64,000 nt of DNA from Luidia sarsii (lineage: Eukaryota; Echinodermata; Asteroidea; Paxillosida; Luidiidae): NCBI GenBank assembly GCA_949987565.1, contig OX465120.1, forward strand, positions 126,501 to 190,500. Reading direction: 5' to 3'. The notes beneath the pieces were generated by a model. The model saw only the letters and a list, made by a program, of their open reading frames with translations. It made no database searches and was not told the DNA's origin. The position numbers and the translations under genes were made by a program. Shown one piece after another: positions 46,809 to 58,758 of this stretch (position 1 is its first letter; every line of letters starts with the position of its first letter).

Positions 46809-48344
46809 GAGAAATCCTGGATGTTAATAATTCCGTTTGTTTCTCCGACACTGAATTAATCACTCTGCCTATTCGTTGTTGCACTTTTGTTCTTGAAAAA
46901 CTCTCACACTTACGCCTATATCATAAAAAGATATAAAAATTGAATTTAATTCACTCGGAGCAGAAACACATTGAGAAACCTCGAATAACTTACTTCTAAA
47001 CACAACCTGTCGTTTCGCTCAGAATCAAGCCACGAGACTCATTTCTCGGGAGGATCGTCCTGCCCGAATGAGACCCGTCTAAGAGGCGCGTTTTCCCCAC
47101 GGACTTCCTGCCGAACGCGCTACTCTTCTACCAAGGGGTAGATTTCAAAGGGCCCCTTCTTGCGCAATTCCTCAATGATTTCTTCCTTGACCAATTCCGC
47201 TTTATCAGCGCTAATGCACTATAAGCCCTTTGGTCGCAGCCAAATGAATTGAGCTCAAGTATGAAAATAGATATGCGTCATTTATTCATCAAGTTTTTTT
47301 CCTTTCACTTAAATGTTGCATGTCGACTCTTCTTATGTGGTCTGGACTTTTCCCACGAACCACGGTTATAACAACCTGCTCTGATCTAATCCTTGTTGCT
47401 ATGGTGATGTCTTATTTTCGAGGTTTTAGCTTTACGTAGATGGACTATCGAACGACATTATTGTCGACATCATAAAAAGCTTATAAGTAACGGATCCCGA
47501 TTACTTAAGATTATTTGATAAACAAATTATTCCTTCTTTTTAAAATTATACCATTGCACACCAAACAGTTTGCAAGCCACTATACCAAACACTAATTGCC
47601 CCTAAACTCTAGAAATGGATTTCTTGTAGAAATAATAAGACACGACGTTTCGATCCCAGCAGAAGCTTTCTCAAATGCATGAGTTTCTGTCTTTCAGAAA
47701 GGTCATGCTTGTATCCAGACACATTTAGTTCATCCATTTGTCGAGATTTCGTTCCAATTCTGTCAGTAACTGAGTAAGCATTATTGTTCTTTACTTCTTT
47801 AATCTCAAAAATATAATAAAATACCATGGAGCTATAAAAAGGAAAATACTGAGCTCAGAAACTATACGAGGACAGGCAAGACAATGACCAGTTTGAGGTC
47901 ACAACCTCGTAAGATGAAACCCCGAATTGGAAAAGGCCAGAAATAGTGAGGGTAGTTCAAGAAACGCACGTGCATGTCGTCCTGACAATGAGGGACTCGT
48001 TACAAGCACCCAGGGCTATTGTCTGCACGACATTGATGCTCCATTGGACCCCATCGTTCCCATGACAACGGCAGGGGTGAAATAGGACACCCTCCACATT
48101 AATAGACGGCCATATCTCGGTATCAATGAATACCATGACAACCAGGGAGTTGAGGGGGACTCTAAGTAATATCGTCTGCTTCATTGTTACACCGCCAAGT
48201 TTTAAGATTACACCGGCTGGTGCGTCATTTGGCTCAATCATTACTTCACCATTACGATTCTTATTCAAGTACTTTTTAAAATTATATTATATGAAAGGAA
48301 GGAAATATCACATTGACTGACTGTTGCAAAGATGCAAATCAGGT

Positions 48345-48480
48345 TCATGCCATGCTGTATACAGAGCCGAGATACTTCATAACCTGATCATATAAAACTA
48401 CAAAAACGCTATAGTAGAGGCAATGGCTGGCTCATTTTCAGGAGGAAACTGGTACAATGATGGACTCGGATTTTCAAAGC
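48345..48480 (+). repeat. Dispersed repeat pair, first copy
   Basis: Shares CATGCT, ATACTTCATAA, CGATC or TGATC, AACGCTATAG, AGAGGCA and GGCTGG in the same order with 49455-49590. Both are about 130 bp and decayed. Confidence 0.5.
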
Positions 48481-49454
48481 AAAATTCATTTATTAAATGG
48501 CAGTGACAGATAGCCAGTAGGCTGGTGGTAATTGCTTCAGGCGCTCGCAATCACTCATTTATGAGAGACAATATTTACATAAACGGTCATTCACATCGGC
48601 CTCGATCCCATTGTCCATCGATTCCTTTTTCATCCACCGCCACATCCGGACCGACACGGGTAGCCCAGCGTGCCGCCATCAAGCAACGCCTACCGTCAAA
48701 CGCTCCCAAAGCTCCGCCGAGATGCGCGCCGATTCACGCTGCCTCAAAACCACCTGTCTGTTGCACCCAACGCTGCTAATTCATTGTGTTTGATTGATGA
48801 AGGAGAGAGATTTCAGGAAAAGAGGAAAGACAAACTAGATGGCAGGCAGATCATAAATATCTGATCTATGCAAAAACTACTCCGATATTCGCCAATTCTA
48901 TAGTATAACTACTCTCTATTAAAACGCATATACAGCCAGTATGAAGACCAAAAGGGCTATACACTCGGTAAAAATTATCATATCTGCAAATAATAAAACA
49001 AATATCGCGAAGATCCTTGAATACTGTGCAACATAAATTAGATTTCAGCTCGTCTCACGTTACCCTGGAAACACACCCATCGATTATTGGAGGAGAAATT
49101 GGGAGGTGGAATCAGGTTAGTACTGGGGGCGTTATCATGCCAGACCATGGAGGTAGAGAGGGATGTCAGACCCACGATGGTGAAGAGACTCCTGTGCTGG
49201 GCTGCTTCACAGCGCTGAGAATTCATTCCATTAGAAATAAGCCTCAGTAAAAACAATGAACTATCTTGTATAATTTACAAGAGCGCCCTCTGACGACGTC
49301 CTATTAACAGAGAAGTGTTGCATACTGCTCACTCACCGGAATGATCAAAATTAATTTGAGACCATTTCTGCCGGGATAAAAAAATTGCCAGGCCGTGTAC
49401 TTTTTAAGATTAATATACGAAAACAGAAAATTATCACTTCAAATCTTTGCAGCA

Positions 49455-49590
49455 TGCTCAAGCTATGCTATGGAGGGCCACCATACTTCATAAGCCGATC
49501 GTATCAAACGCTATAGGCCTACACCAATTAGAGGCAGCGAAGTAATTGGCTGGGCGTTCATTATAAGCTCATCTTCAAAACTTCAACTGC
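49455..49590 (+). repeat. Dispersed repeat pair, second copy
   Basis: Diverged relative of 48345-48480, in the same orientation and about 1.1 kb away. Confidence 0.5.
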
Positions 49591-50389
49591 AAATTTGACA
49601 GATCCTGAAGGTTCAATCCTAGCAGGTCATGTGAAGATCAAAACGTCAGGCCCTTTTCCCTTCCTTTGATTTTTTAGATTTCAAATGAAATGTGTGAGCA
49701 CTATTGATACGCATATGCAAAGCTAATAAGCATAATAATTCACAATCATGTGCAGTAACAATTATGCGAACATTTTGCATTTTACTGACTAAAATGATCA
49801 AAATGCAAATATAAAAAAATTGAAGGGCCTGCCGTTTCGATCCCAGCAGGATCTTTCTCAAAGGTAGAATCATTCCCTTTTGTATAACTTCACATCTTGA
49901 AGAAGGTGAATCACACTTCTTCTTCCATTTTCACACAAGCTCAAGGAAGCAAACAAACGCCGTAAGAGTGACTGTACTTTGTCAGGTTACTCGAACATTT
50001 TCTTCCAATATTGACTCTCGCCATCGCGTGAGCAGACGCTGTTTACATTGAAAGACAAAAATCGATGCTTGGACGGCCACGCGCGTGTTCTTCTAAAAAT
50101 GCGCGCAATTAAAATGTCGATTGTGCGCGCGTCTAGGTATCGGTGTCATACCATTGTGACGTTTCTTGACACGCGGGACTTTGCTGCAAGCAATTCCCAT
50201 GGAGTTTCTTGGACGCGGCACTAATGCAAATGTCCTTGGCACATATCAAGATGTGCGTTTAACTCAGCCATCTCAAATTATTCATGGTTTAATGGGCATC
50301 AAAACGCCCTCTGTTGACAATTAGAAGTTAATTGAATTCGTGGCTTCCTGAATATCAACATACTATGGTTGCTAACAAAAAAAGCGGGT

Positions 50390-50566
50390 ATCTTAATATT
50401 TAGTGGGCCTGACGTTTCGATGCTAGAAGGACCTTTCTCAAAGGCAGACCTTTCTCTGCCTTTGAGAAAGGTCCTGCTAGGATCGAAACGTCAGGCCAAG
50501 TAAATTTTAAGATTTGCATTTTGGTAATTTTAGTCAGTAAGCAGTTTGCAACATTTTTGTATATCA
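50390..50566. mobile_element. Foldback repeat, near-complete copy
   Basis: Forward core, short loop, inverted core, then a complete right arm (GATTTGCATTTTGGTAATTT, AGTCAGTAAGCAGTTTGC, TTTTTGTATATCA). It mirrors the left arms at 19375 and 30608. Confidence 0.88.
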
Positions 50567-52236
50567 AAAAAGAGGGTTATCAGAATAATTGAATATGTCT
50601 CGCATAAAGCATTAGATTTATAATTTGCATAACATAGTTATTCGCAAGTTCTTGTTTTTTTGCTGTAATCAGGGTCACTATATTATATCGACTCATTCGT
50701 TATCTTGTTTCAATAATGTAGATCAACCGGTTGCTTTCGTTTCTATAGCAACCGAAGTTATACAGAAATAGCTTAATACTACAGCTTATTGCAGAATTTT
50801 AAAAACTATAGTATAAATACAAGAGCTATATATTTATATCGAAAGCAGAGGAAGGTCATAGACGTTGTTTCGTATTCTCTCATTCTAGATAATTATTAAG
50901 AGTCTTAAAGAAAAAGAGGGTTTGACGTTTCGATCCTAGCAGGACCTTTCTCAAAGGCAGAACCAAATTAGCGTTAAAAACAACAGCTTGAATCTTCAAT
51001 CGAAATGTATTCCAAACTGCCACAGAGTTTTAGCTGGTAATGTATCCAACTCACATTTTCCACAAGTGAATACTCTACTTCAGATTTCGTATTTCGTGGT
51101 TGCAACAACCATCTGTTTTCGAGAATTTTCACAAGAGAGTTTGTGGTTTGGGCTGAAATCTTGTCTACCAAAGCCTGTAGTGTGTTCTGTTCTCGCGCAG
51201 GTTGGTCGTTGCCAGGCACTACGTCCCTGGCAACAGCCTTGGCGGTTTCTAAGAATCTCGACTGAATAATAGCGATACTCAGGTACGCTATTGTGGGATC
51301 TAAGTTGTGCTCATGTGCTCAGACAAGCTGAATAACAATTCAATTCTTTCAAAACACCAGCGATCCTTTGGTTTGCATCTTCTAAAACCGCCAGTCGCCA
51401 TTCCAGAAAATCGACGAAAATAATTAAAGGGTTTAGAAATAACAAAATGCATCCTTTCTTTTTAAGAAGCAAATGTTTCAGAATAAGTCACGATTTCGTC
51501 TCTGTGTGCGTCTTGGGATATTCTTCCTCGGCGGTAAAAGAGACAAGGGATAAGTCTTTTAAAATTGAGTTTATTTATGTTAAGTTCCAGCACCGATCTC
51601 CCTGTAAACCTTCCTGAAAGACCTTTCACGAGGGAGGAATTCGACTAAGCCCCCACCTTCGGCGTTTCTGGTAATGCCAGGCAATGTCCACCTCGGCAGA
51701 AGTCAGACAAACGAACTCTAAGCTACAAAAACAAGTCTAGACGACAAAGGCAGGCAGGCATGAAACCCACGACTTCTATTCAGCATCTGCCTCCGTCGTA
51801 ATCCGTCAGAGGGTGAAGTCAGTGTACCGTTCTACCGTGGATCGGTTTGACAGTGATTTGGCGACCCAAGGACACCAATTAAGAAGACGCAACCAGGCAA
51901 GTGGAGCAGCTACACCCGCTAATTATTGGTAATTATACCGTGCATATCCCTTGGGGCCAACTATGGCATCGTCCCAGGGGTAATAGCGTTTTAAAGATGT
52001 TGGAAATATCGCCCTCTTGTGGTCGGTATTGCTTAGGCCTTAATCATTTTGAAAGCTAGAGGGCGGTATTTATCCAAACTGTTTGGTCGATGCCAACAAT
52101 CTGGCTGTTCAATACAATCATGTTTAAAAATGCCCCTTTAAAAATGCATTTAGGAAATCAATGGATAGAGTTCTAAATACTCATTTGAAATAAGAATATC
52201 TGATGATCGCAAAAGTGAATGGGTGCAGTTCTCTAA

Positions 52237-53806
52237 TGATTTTACCGACAGAATAGGGATGTTAAATCTCAGGATTTAACCGACAGAATAGGGATGTTAA
52301 ATCTCAGGATATAACCGACAGAATAGGGATGTTAAATCTCAGGATTTAACCGACAGAATAGGGATGTTAAATCTCAGGATTTAACCGACAGAATAGGGAT
52401 GTTAAATCTCAGGATTTAACCGACAGAATAGGGATGTTAAATCTCAGGATTTAACCGACAGAATAGGGATGTTAAATCTCAGGATTTAACCGACAGAATA
52501 GGGATGTTAAATCTCTGGATTTAACCGACAGAATAGGGATGTTAAATCTCAGGATTTAACCGACAGAATAGGGATGTTAAATCTCAGGATTTAACCGACA
52601 GAATAGGGATGTTAAATCTCAGGATTTAACCGACAGAATAGGGATGTTAAATCTCAGGATTTAACCGACAGAATAGGGATGTTAAATCTCAGGATATAAC
52701 CGACAGAATAGGGATGTTAAATCTCAGGATTTAACCGACAGAATAGGGATGTTAAATCTCAGGATTTAACCGACAGAATAGGGATGTTAAATCTCAGGAT
52801 ATAACCGACAGAATAGGGATGTTAAATCTCAGGATTTAACCGACAGAATAGGGATGTTAAATCTCAGGATTTAACCGACAGAATAGGGATGTTAAATCTC
52901 TGGATTTAACCGACAGAATAGGGATGTTAAATCTCAGGATTTAACCGACAGAATAGGGATGTTAAATCTCAGGATTTAACCGACAGAATAGGGATGTTAA
53001 ATCTCAGGATTTAACCGACAGAATAGGGATGTTAAATCTCAGGATTTAACCGACAGAATAGGGATGTTAAATCTCAGGATTTAACCGACAGAATAGGGAT
53101 GTTAAATCTCAGGATTTAACCGACAGAATAGGGATGTTAAATCTCTGGATTTAACCGACAGAATAGGGATGTTAAATCTCAGGATTTAACCGACAGAATA
53201 GGGATGTTAAATCTCTGGATTTAACCGACAGAATAGGGATGTTAAATCTCAGGATTTAACCGACAGAATAGGGATGTTAAATCTCAGGATTTAACCGACA
53301 GAATAGGGATGTTAAATCTCAGGATTTAACCGACAGAATAGGGATGTTAAATCTCTGGATTTTACCGACAGAATAGGGATGTTAAATCTCTGGATTTAAC
53401 CGACAGAATAGGGATGTTAAATCTCAGGATTTAACCGACAGAATAGGGATGTTAAATCTCAGGATTTAACCGACAGAATAGGGATGTTAAATCTCAGGAT
53501 TTAACCGACAGAATAGGGATGTTAAATCTCAGGATTTAACCGACAGAATAGGGATGTTAAATCTCAGGATTTAACCGACAGAATAGGGATGTTAAATCTC
53601 AGGATTTAACCGACAGAATAGGGATGTTAAATCTCAGGATTTAACCGACAGAATAGGGATGTTAAATCTCAGGATTTAACCGACAGAATAGGGATGTTAA
53701 ATCTCAGGATTTAACCGACAGAATAGGGATGTTAAATCTCTGGATTTAACCGACAGAATAGGGATGTTAAATCTCAGGATTTAACCGACAGAATAGGGAT
53801 GTTAAA
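52237..53806. repeat. 35-bp satellite, about 45 copies
   Basis: A 35-bp unit containing CGACAGAATAGGGATGTTAA repeats without interruption for about 1,570 bp. Copies are almost identical; three recurring variants are TTAACC to ATAACC, CTCAGG to CTCTGG, and TTAACC to TTTACC. Each standard unit has perfect inverted arms GATTTAAC and GTTAAATC around a 15-nt spacer. The repeat has stops in all frames, so it is noncoding. It lies about 0.5 kb upstream of the first GT77-like gene. Confidence 0.97.
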
Positions 53807-54338
53807 AAATCCATGAGCGAAAAACGAAAGCACCCACACATACAGCCATAAGTATTGGGTGTTCATGCTATTGAATTATGCAAAGCATCTCAATACGACC
53901 AGCTCTCCTAATAATCTTGTAGCATTGTGATAAAAAGAAAGACGCAAGATACGAACGACTTGAAACAAGCCTACACATGGTGGTTGCTATAGAACCAGAA
54001 GCCCACTGACCTCGTCTAGTGAGTCTCATATTATGCGCCTACAAGTGTCTCTTACACCATTGAGTATGAAAGGGAGCTCCATGTTGACACCGATCGATAG
54101 AATGGAAGGAAGTAATCCTCCCCTGGCCCGCTCGCGGACTACAAAGGAGGTCAGAGGTTAATCTTTTCATCAACCATGTCCACGAAGCAAGACCAGGGTA
54201 AGACTAGTACATCAAATACATCAGATACAAACGCAGACAACGACAGAATGAGATGCCATCTTGTTCTATCTGAGTAGATAAGTGATAGGAAACTGATTAA
54301 CTCATTAAGACAATAAGACGTCGCTGAATGGAGGCAAG
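53807..54338 (+). other. Upstream region of GT77-like copy 1
   Basis: 532 bp lie between the satellite and the first ATG. The promoter and 5'UTR should be here unless noncoding exons lie further left. I see no clear TATA box. Confidence 0.4.
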
Positions 54339-54382
54339 ATGTTGGTTAGCAGACTGAGGCTTCTACGCTGGTGTAGAAAGCG
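54339..54382 (+). CDS. GT77-like copy 1, exon 1 (cytosolic tail)
   Basis: This 44-nt coding exon starts at ATG 54339 and ends in phase 2 at CG|GTAAGT. It encodes a strongly basic tail typical of type II Golgi enzymes. The start was chosen because the next exon begins with the matching phase and carries the membrane anchor. Confidence 0.75.
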
Positions 54383-56236
54383 GTAAGTCATCTCACATCT
54401 TCTTCTCAACATTACGATCAATTGATGTCTTCTCCTCTATTTCCCTCATCAGTATTATGATTACTTCATCTGTCTCTCAGACATGACAAAGCCTACACTA
54501 TCCATGGACTGATCGTAAAAGGAGTCCGGGCAACATCGTTGGCCTGATGACCTGGTCTGTTTTGGGCAACGATGTTAGGAGTTTGTGATTATTACCGAAG
54601 CAATCCACCAGTTGTCTTTTGTTGACAACATAATTAACCACTTACAGTTACAGTGTATTGTGTTGAACCTTGGTTGAACGATGTCTGTTACAATGTTAAT
54701 ACTGGAAATGCTAGCCAACATTTCGAGCTGCACTGACTATAGAGTACTATGCAAAAAATGCTGTTAACAGCTTACTGACTAAAATGACCAAAATGCATAT
54801 CAACAATTAGGGGGGCCTGACGTTTCCATCCAAGCAAGACATTTCTCAAAGGTCCTGCATGAAAGTGCCCCATTATTATACAGGTTTTCAATTTTCATTA
54901 TTCTGTTTTCTCAACAGTTTGACCGTGACAAGGGTGGCTTTGATGGTAACAATCATCATCGTGACTGGATTTATCTCCATGCACATCGACCAGCAAAGTA
55001 AGACATCAACATGATATATATTTGATTCCATTAAAACCGGTGACTATCAATCTTGAATCTCTCATTATGCGAACCAGAAAAAAAAACACGTTCGAAGCTG
55101 CCGCTTGACTATAGGAAGACAAAGATGTAATAATCTTTAAACAAAAATTACAAAAGCAAACTGGACCTGGACTTTAACCCATGACCTCTTGTTTTACGAC
55201 CAGCACTCCGATCTTACCATCTCAGCTGTCCGATATTCAACTAGTCTTTGACGGGATCGGGGCAACAGTCGGAAGAATTTTGTTTGACATCAATCTTTGT
55301 AAGATTGGCCTCACATTTCGGGACATTAATTTAAAGCAGAAAAACAAAGAATATATGGTGTTTTTTTTTCATTTTCTAGACTCTCGATATGGAAAGGGGA
55401 ACCGCAGACATATTCACGGGAAAAGTGGACGACACAAATTCCAGGATTATTCTCCAGAACAATGTACTCCAGAAGAAATCAGCAGTAACGGCAAGAAAAT
55501 CGTCCTCACGTCCACGAACGCAGCCTACCTCGACTTCACGAACAACTGGCTTGAGAGTATACGACGCACAGAGGTGTGCCCGAACATCACCATAGTAGCA
55601 GAAGATGACGCCACTGTGACGTATTACTCTAATAAGACATCGCGGTACCCAGGTCTGACAGTTGTCAAGACGGATTCTGGAGCAACTTTGTCTAATCATC
55701 TCATCTTCGATAGCGAGTCCTTCAAGAAATTTGTAAACAAACGCCAGTCCTACATTCTTTCCTTACTCTTAAAAGGGTTCGAAATTCTCTTCACTGATGT
55801 GGACACATACTGGTTCAAAGATCCTTTCTTCTACTTCAAAGGCGACTTTGATATTGCAGTGGAGGAGGATAAAGAGGGGTTTTACTGTGCTGGGTTTGTC
55901 TACTTCAAACCCTCTCAACGAACTGTAGATTTTCTTCAAGAATGGATCAAATACATGCATCAGGATAAAAACCTACTTCCAGACCAAGTTGTCATGAACA
56001 GACTAATCAAATATGAGAGAGTTCCTGACCTCAAGATCAAGGTTCTCTCATCTACACATTTCCCAAATGGCAAGACTTTCTTCAACAGAGATTGGAGGTT
56101 GTTAAACGCAAAACACATCGCAGTTGCCCATAACAACTGGATCATAGGGCATGACAAAAAGGTCGACAGATTTAAGAAGTTTGGAATGTGGTTAATAGGA
56201 AGCAACTCAACTCAAAAGACTTGGTTAGATGTGTAA
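54339..56236 (+). CDS. Golgi-type nucleotide-sugar transferase (GT77-like, Nucleotid_trans domain), copy 1
   Basis: Three exons join in phase: 54339-54382, 54918-54997 and 55380-56236 (donors CG|GTAAGT and CAAA|GTAAGA; acceptors CTCAACAG and TTTTCTAG). They encode about 326 residues. The protein is type II: a basic tail (MLVSRLRLLRWCRKR), a membrane anchor (about 18-36, VALMVTIIIVTGFISM), a stem, then the catalytic domain. Seen motifs are the DVDTYW metal and nucleotide-sugar site (Asp181-Trp186), FYCAGFVYFKP, DQVVMN and HNNWIIGH near the end. These fit Nucleotid_trans (PF03407), whose plant members include RGXT xylosyltransferases. Donor and acceptor sugars are unknown here. A possible AATAAA lies at 56252. 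A close paralogue follows 1.2 kb downstream. Confidence 0.88.
54918..54997 (+). CDS. GT77-like copy 1, exon 2 (signal anchor)
   Basis: This 80-nt exon lies between TCAACAG and CAAA|GTAAGA. It encodes LTVTRVALMVTIIIVTGF and the first residues of the stem. Its phases are one leading and one trailing nucleotide, the same as in copy 2. Confidence 0.85.
55143..55275 (-). mobile_element. tRNA-derived SINE in intron 2 of GT77-like copy 1
   Basis: On the minus strand: CAAAGACTAGTTGAATATCG leader, A-box-like CAGCTGAGATGGTAAGA and B-box-like GGGTTAAAGTCC. It sits about 105 bp before exon 3, in the opposite orientation to the gene. Confidence 0.72.
55380..56236 (+). CDS. GT77-like copy 1, exon 3 (catalytic domain)
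   Basis: Exon 3 begins after a T-rich acceptor (CATTTTCTAG at 55379). It runs in one frame to the TAA at 56236 and carries the whole luminal domain. The open frame extends further upstream to 55181, but that part is intron and contains a tRNA-derived SINE. Confidence 0.9.
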
Positions 56237-56309
56237 GAACAACTTCGAGGAAATAAACAGTAGATATTGAGTCGCCTACAATCGGCTAGTCTTCTCCATC
56301 AACTCAAAA

Positions 56310-56450
56310 GTATTAATATAGGAAGGTTTGCGGTGACACCATGTATAAAGTATCTTAAAGGAAGAGGTGTGGTTCTGAAAAGATCCCGAGTGGTAACTCG
56401 ACGTTTCCACCAGTATCCTCTGGCCGTCATCAGGAAAAACTATATTGATT
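56310..56450 (+). repeat. Second dispersed repeat family, copy downstream of GT77-like copy 1
   Basis: The copy contains GGTTTGCGGTGACACCATGT, GTGTGGTTCTGAAAAG and CGACGTTTCCACCAGTATCC. The same order appears inverted at 26645-26710 and 35690-35805. Confidence 0.7.
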
Positions 56451-56756
56451 AACCCACCATGCAAAGCCTTAAGTCTTATTTAACTCAAAAGTACAGAATG
56501 AAGATATGTTGCAGTGTAGATTTATTTGATTGGCTGATAGCAATAAACTGTATCGGTACGTCACTAAAGGCATATACATATACCGAACAAGAGGGTATTT
56601 TCACTGAGCAAAAGAGATGCAATATAGACAATCATAGAAATGTGACTAATGTTTAATTCCTATATGTAAGGAATAATTCAATGAATGCTTGATGCTGAAG
56701 GGCAGATTAAGTCTCAGTGCTTTGTCTCTCTCCCTGCCTATAAGAACCTAAAACCC

Positions 56757-56850
56757 AAACAGCGCAGGCAGGATTTGAACCCCAGATTCTTGACCCGACA
56801 ACTTCTTCAAGTCAGATCATTGAGCAAACCATTACAAGACGCTTGCTAAC
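56757..56850 (-). mobile_element. SINE fragment between the two GT77-like genes
   Basis: On the minus strand TGGGGTTCAAATCCTGCCTG is B-box-like, with a decayed tRNA-like region before it. Confidence 0.45.
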
Positions 56851-57448
56851 ACCACGCAGACAAGAGCAAATATTGTATCAAATTGATTTCAACAAAACCT
56901 TATCAAATATCCACAAAACCTATCGCAAAAAATATCGCAATTTGTTACGAGTGTTGTTGGAAAAGGGATGAACTTAATCAGAATCTGTCTTTTAGAAATG
57001 TCCAACTAGGGTCGAAAAGTCAGGCCATTTAAATTTCAGAAATAAATATGTGAGATGTTCACAACGTGCACAATATTGAACGATTGTTCTCGCCCATGAC
57101 TCCACCCCTTCTATCATTAATGTTTAATTAACCCCGCCCATAATAGGACCGTGGCGCGTCACGCTATACGTCACAATAAGGCGCATGAGCCTAACGAACA
57201 GGCTCATCAATATTCATGACGTTAATCGATAAAGGTAGAGGGCGCTCGATTACAATTATCGATTTTTGAGACCACGAGAAGTAAAGTGGATTCTATCATG
57301 TTGTCGCTGTCACCGAGTCTGCAATAACAGGTAAAAAGTAATTCTTCATTATAGTCTTTTTCTGTATCTTTCAATAAATAAATGTATTAAAAGTGAAACG
57401 TTTAATGGTCTTCAAAAGAACATTTACATGTGAATCTTCTCTTGCAGA

Positions 57449-57515
57449 ATGGTCAGAGTATACAACTTGCTAGGATTTCTGACAGTACTGACGTGTCTAT
57501 ATGTAGGGATAAAGT
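57449..57515 (+). CDS. GT77-like copy 2, signal-anchor exon
   Basis: The exon begins just after CTCTTGCAG (57447) and ends at AAGT|GTAAGT in phase 1, matching exon 2 of copy 1. It encodes 22 mostly hydrophobic residues. Confidence 0.8.
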
Positions 57516-58735
57516 GTAAGTACATAGTATGCCTAGACTTATATACCTTACGGTGAATTATTGATTGCATGCCTACAGTATAACACTTAACAGGATCCAG
57601 AGATAAATACATTCTGAAACAGGAGTTATTTAAATTCCACAGGTGATTTGATTCGAAGTAAATAGCATTTTTTTCCGATCCTAGCAGGACCCTTCTCAAT
57701 TGCAGAAGGTATAAAGGCCATGCATGTTCGGCTCTTACATTCTCGAGATCGATTCGCACTTAGGGTGAGCAGGTTTTTTCCCTCAATATCTGTCTCATTT
57801 CTTTATACGCAGTCTATCAATACAGGTTTCAAGTGAGCTACTTGCCCTTCGACCTCGAGGTCAGAGGTCAAAGTGGTGCTTGGAAGGCACCAGACAAAAA
57901 CCATGGCAACTCATTAAATAACGAAGACATGAGCGGAAGGAAACGCGTCGAAGGGAATTGGGTGAGACAGTCAAAGTGTACACAGGCGGATGTAGACAGA
58001 CATCGAGGTGTCATCGTTCTGACCACTACCAACGCTGCCTTCATCGACTTCACGGATAACTGGTTAGAAAGCATCCGCCGAACCCAGACCTGCCCAAGGA
58101 TACAAATCATTGCAGAGGACGAAGAGACTGCCAATTACTACGCCGATAAAGCCACGCAAAATCCCGGACTAACAGTCGTTCAGACGTGGTTTGGCGAGAA
58201 GACGTCGAAGCAACTCAACTTCGGTTCGACAGATTTCAATAGATTCATGAATAAACGCGCACAGTACATCAAGAAGTTAGTCCAGGATGGATACGAAGTA
58301 CTCTTCACCGATGTTGATACCTTCTGGATCCGAAATCCTTTCCCTTACTTCCAAGAGGATTTTGATTTCGCAGTTGAACGTGATCTTCCGCAATTCTACT
58401 GCGCAGGTTTTGTCTACTTCAAACCCACCCCAAACACCAAAGCATTTCTGCAAGCCTGGATAGATTTCATGGCAAAAGACAAGAAAGGTTACCCCGACCA
58501 GAAGGTCATGAACCTCCTCATCAAGAAGAGAAAGATTCCTGAGCTCAAACTAAAGATACTCGACACGGATAACTTTCCCAACGGGAAGAAATTCTTCGAC
58601 GAAAAATGGCGGGAAAATAAAACAGAGATAGTGGTGGTGCATAACAATTGGATCGTTGGACATGACGCCAAAAAGAGACGTTTCATTGCGTGTGGAATGT
58701 GGTTGAAGAACGGAACAACGAACACATGCGTTTGA
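57449..58735 (+). CDS. Golgi-type nucleotide-sugar transferase (GT77-like), copy 2
   Basis: Two coding exons, 57449-57515 and 57813-58735, give about 329 residues. Exon 1 encodes MVRVYNLLGFLTVLTCLYVG, a hydrophobic signal anchor. The catalytic exon carries DVDTFW (Asp189-Trp194), FYCAGFVYFKP, DQKVMN and HNNWIVGH, all in the same order as copy 1. The acceptor TTCTCTTGCAG is one nucleotide before the ATG, so an upstream 5'UTR exon is expected; AACAG|GTAAAA at 57330/57331 is a candidate donor. Because the exon phases equal those of copy 1, an additional upstream coding exon for a basic tail cannot be excluded. The sugar specificity is unknown. Confidence 0.88.
57813..58735 (+). CDS. GT77-like copy 2, catalytic exon
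   Basis: Acceptor CTTTATACGCAG ends at 57812. The first two nucleotides complete a Phe codon from exon 1, giving FYQYRFQVSYLPFDLE before the conserved domain. It ends at the TGA at 58735. Confidence 0.88.
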
Positions 58736-58758
58736 ACTACGAACAAAAACCCCACAAA

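Larger units (their letters stand above)
38384..52236. other. Gene-free intergenic stretch of about 13.9 kb
   Basis: No frame here has recognisable protein features. Content seen: foldback copies, the TTAA-flanked MITE, a SINE, the 48.3/49.5-kb repeat pair, a CTTG-rich stretch at about 41,370-41,640, and GCGC-rich patches near 47,040-47,110 and 50,010-50,220. The GC-rich patches could mark regulatory DNA. Confidence 0.6.

Noticed and set aside
52237..53806. CRISPR-like regular repeat
   Set aside because: There are no unique spacers; the repeat is a continuous 35-bp satellite in an animal genome.
55181..55379. N-terminal extension of GT77-like copy 1 by the open frame upstream of exon 3
   Set aside because: That part is SINE sequence and ends in a strong acceptor. 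The upstream exons 54339-54382 and 54918-54997 supply a membrane anchor in matching phase.
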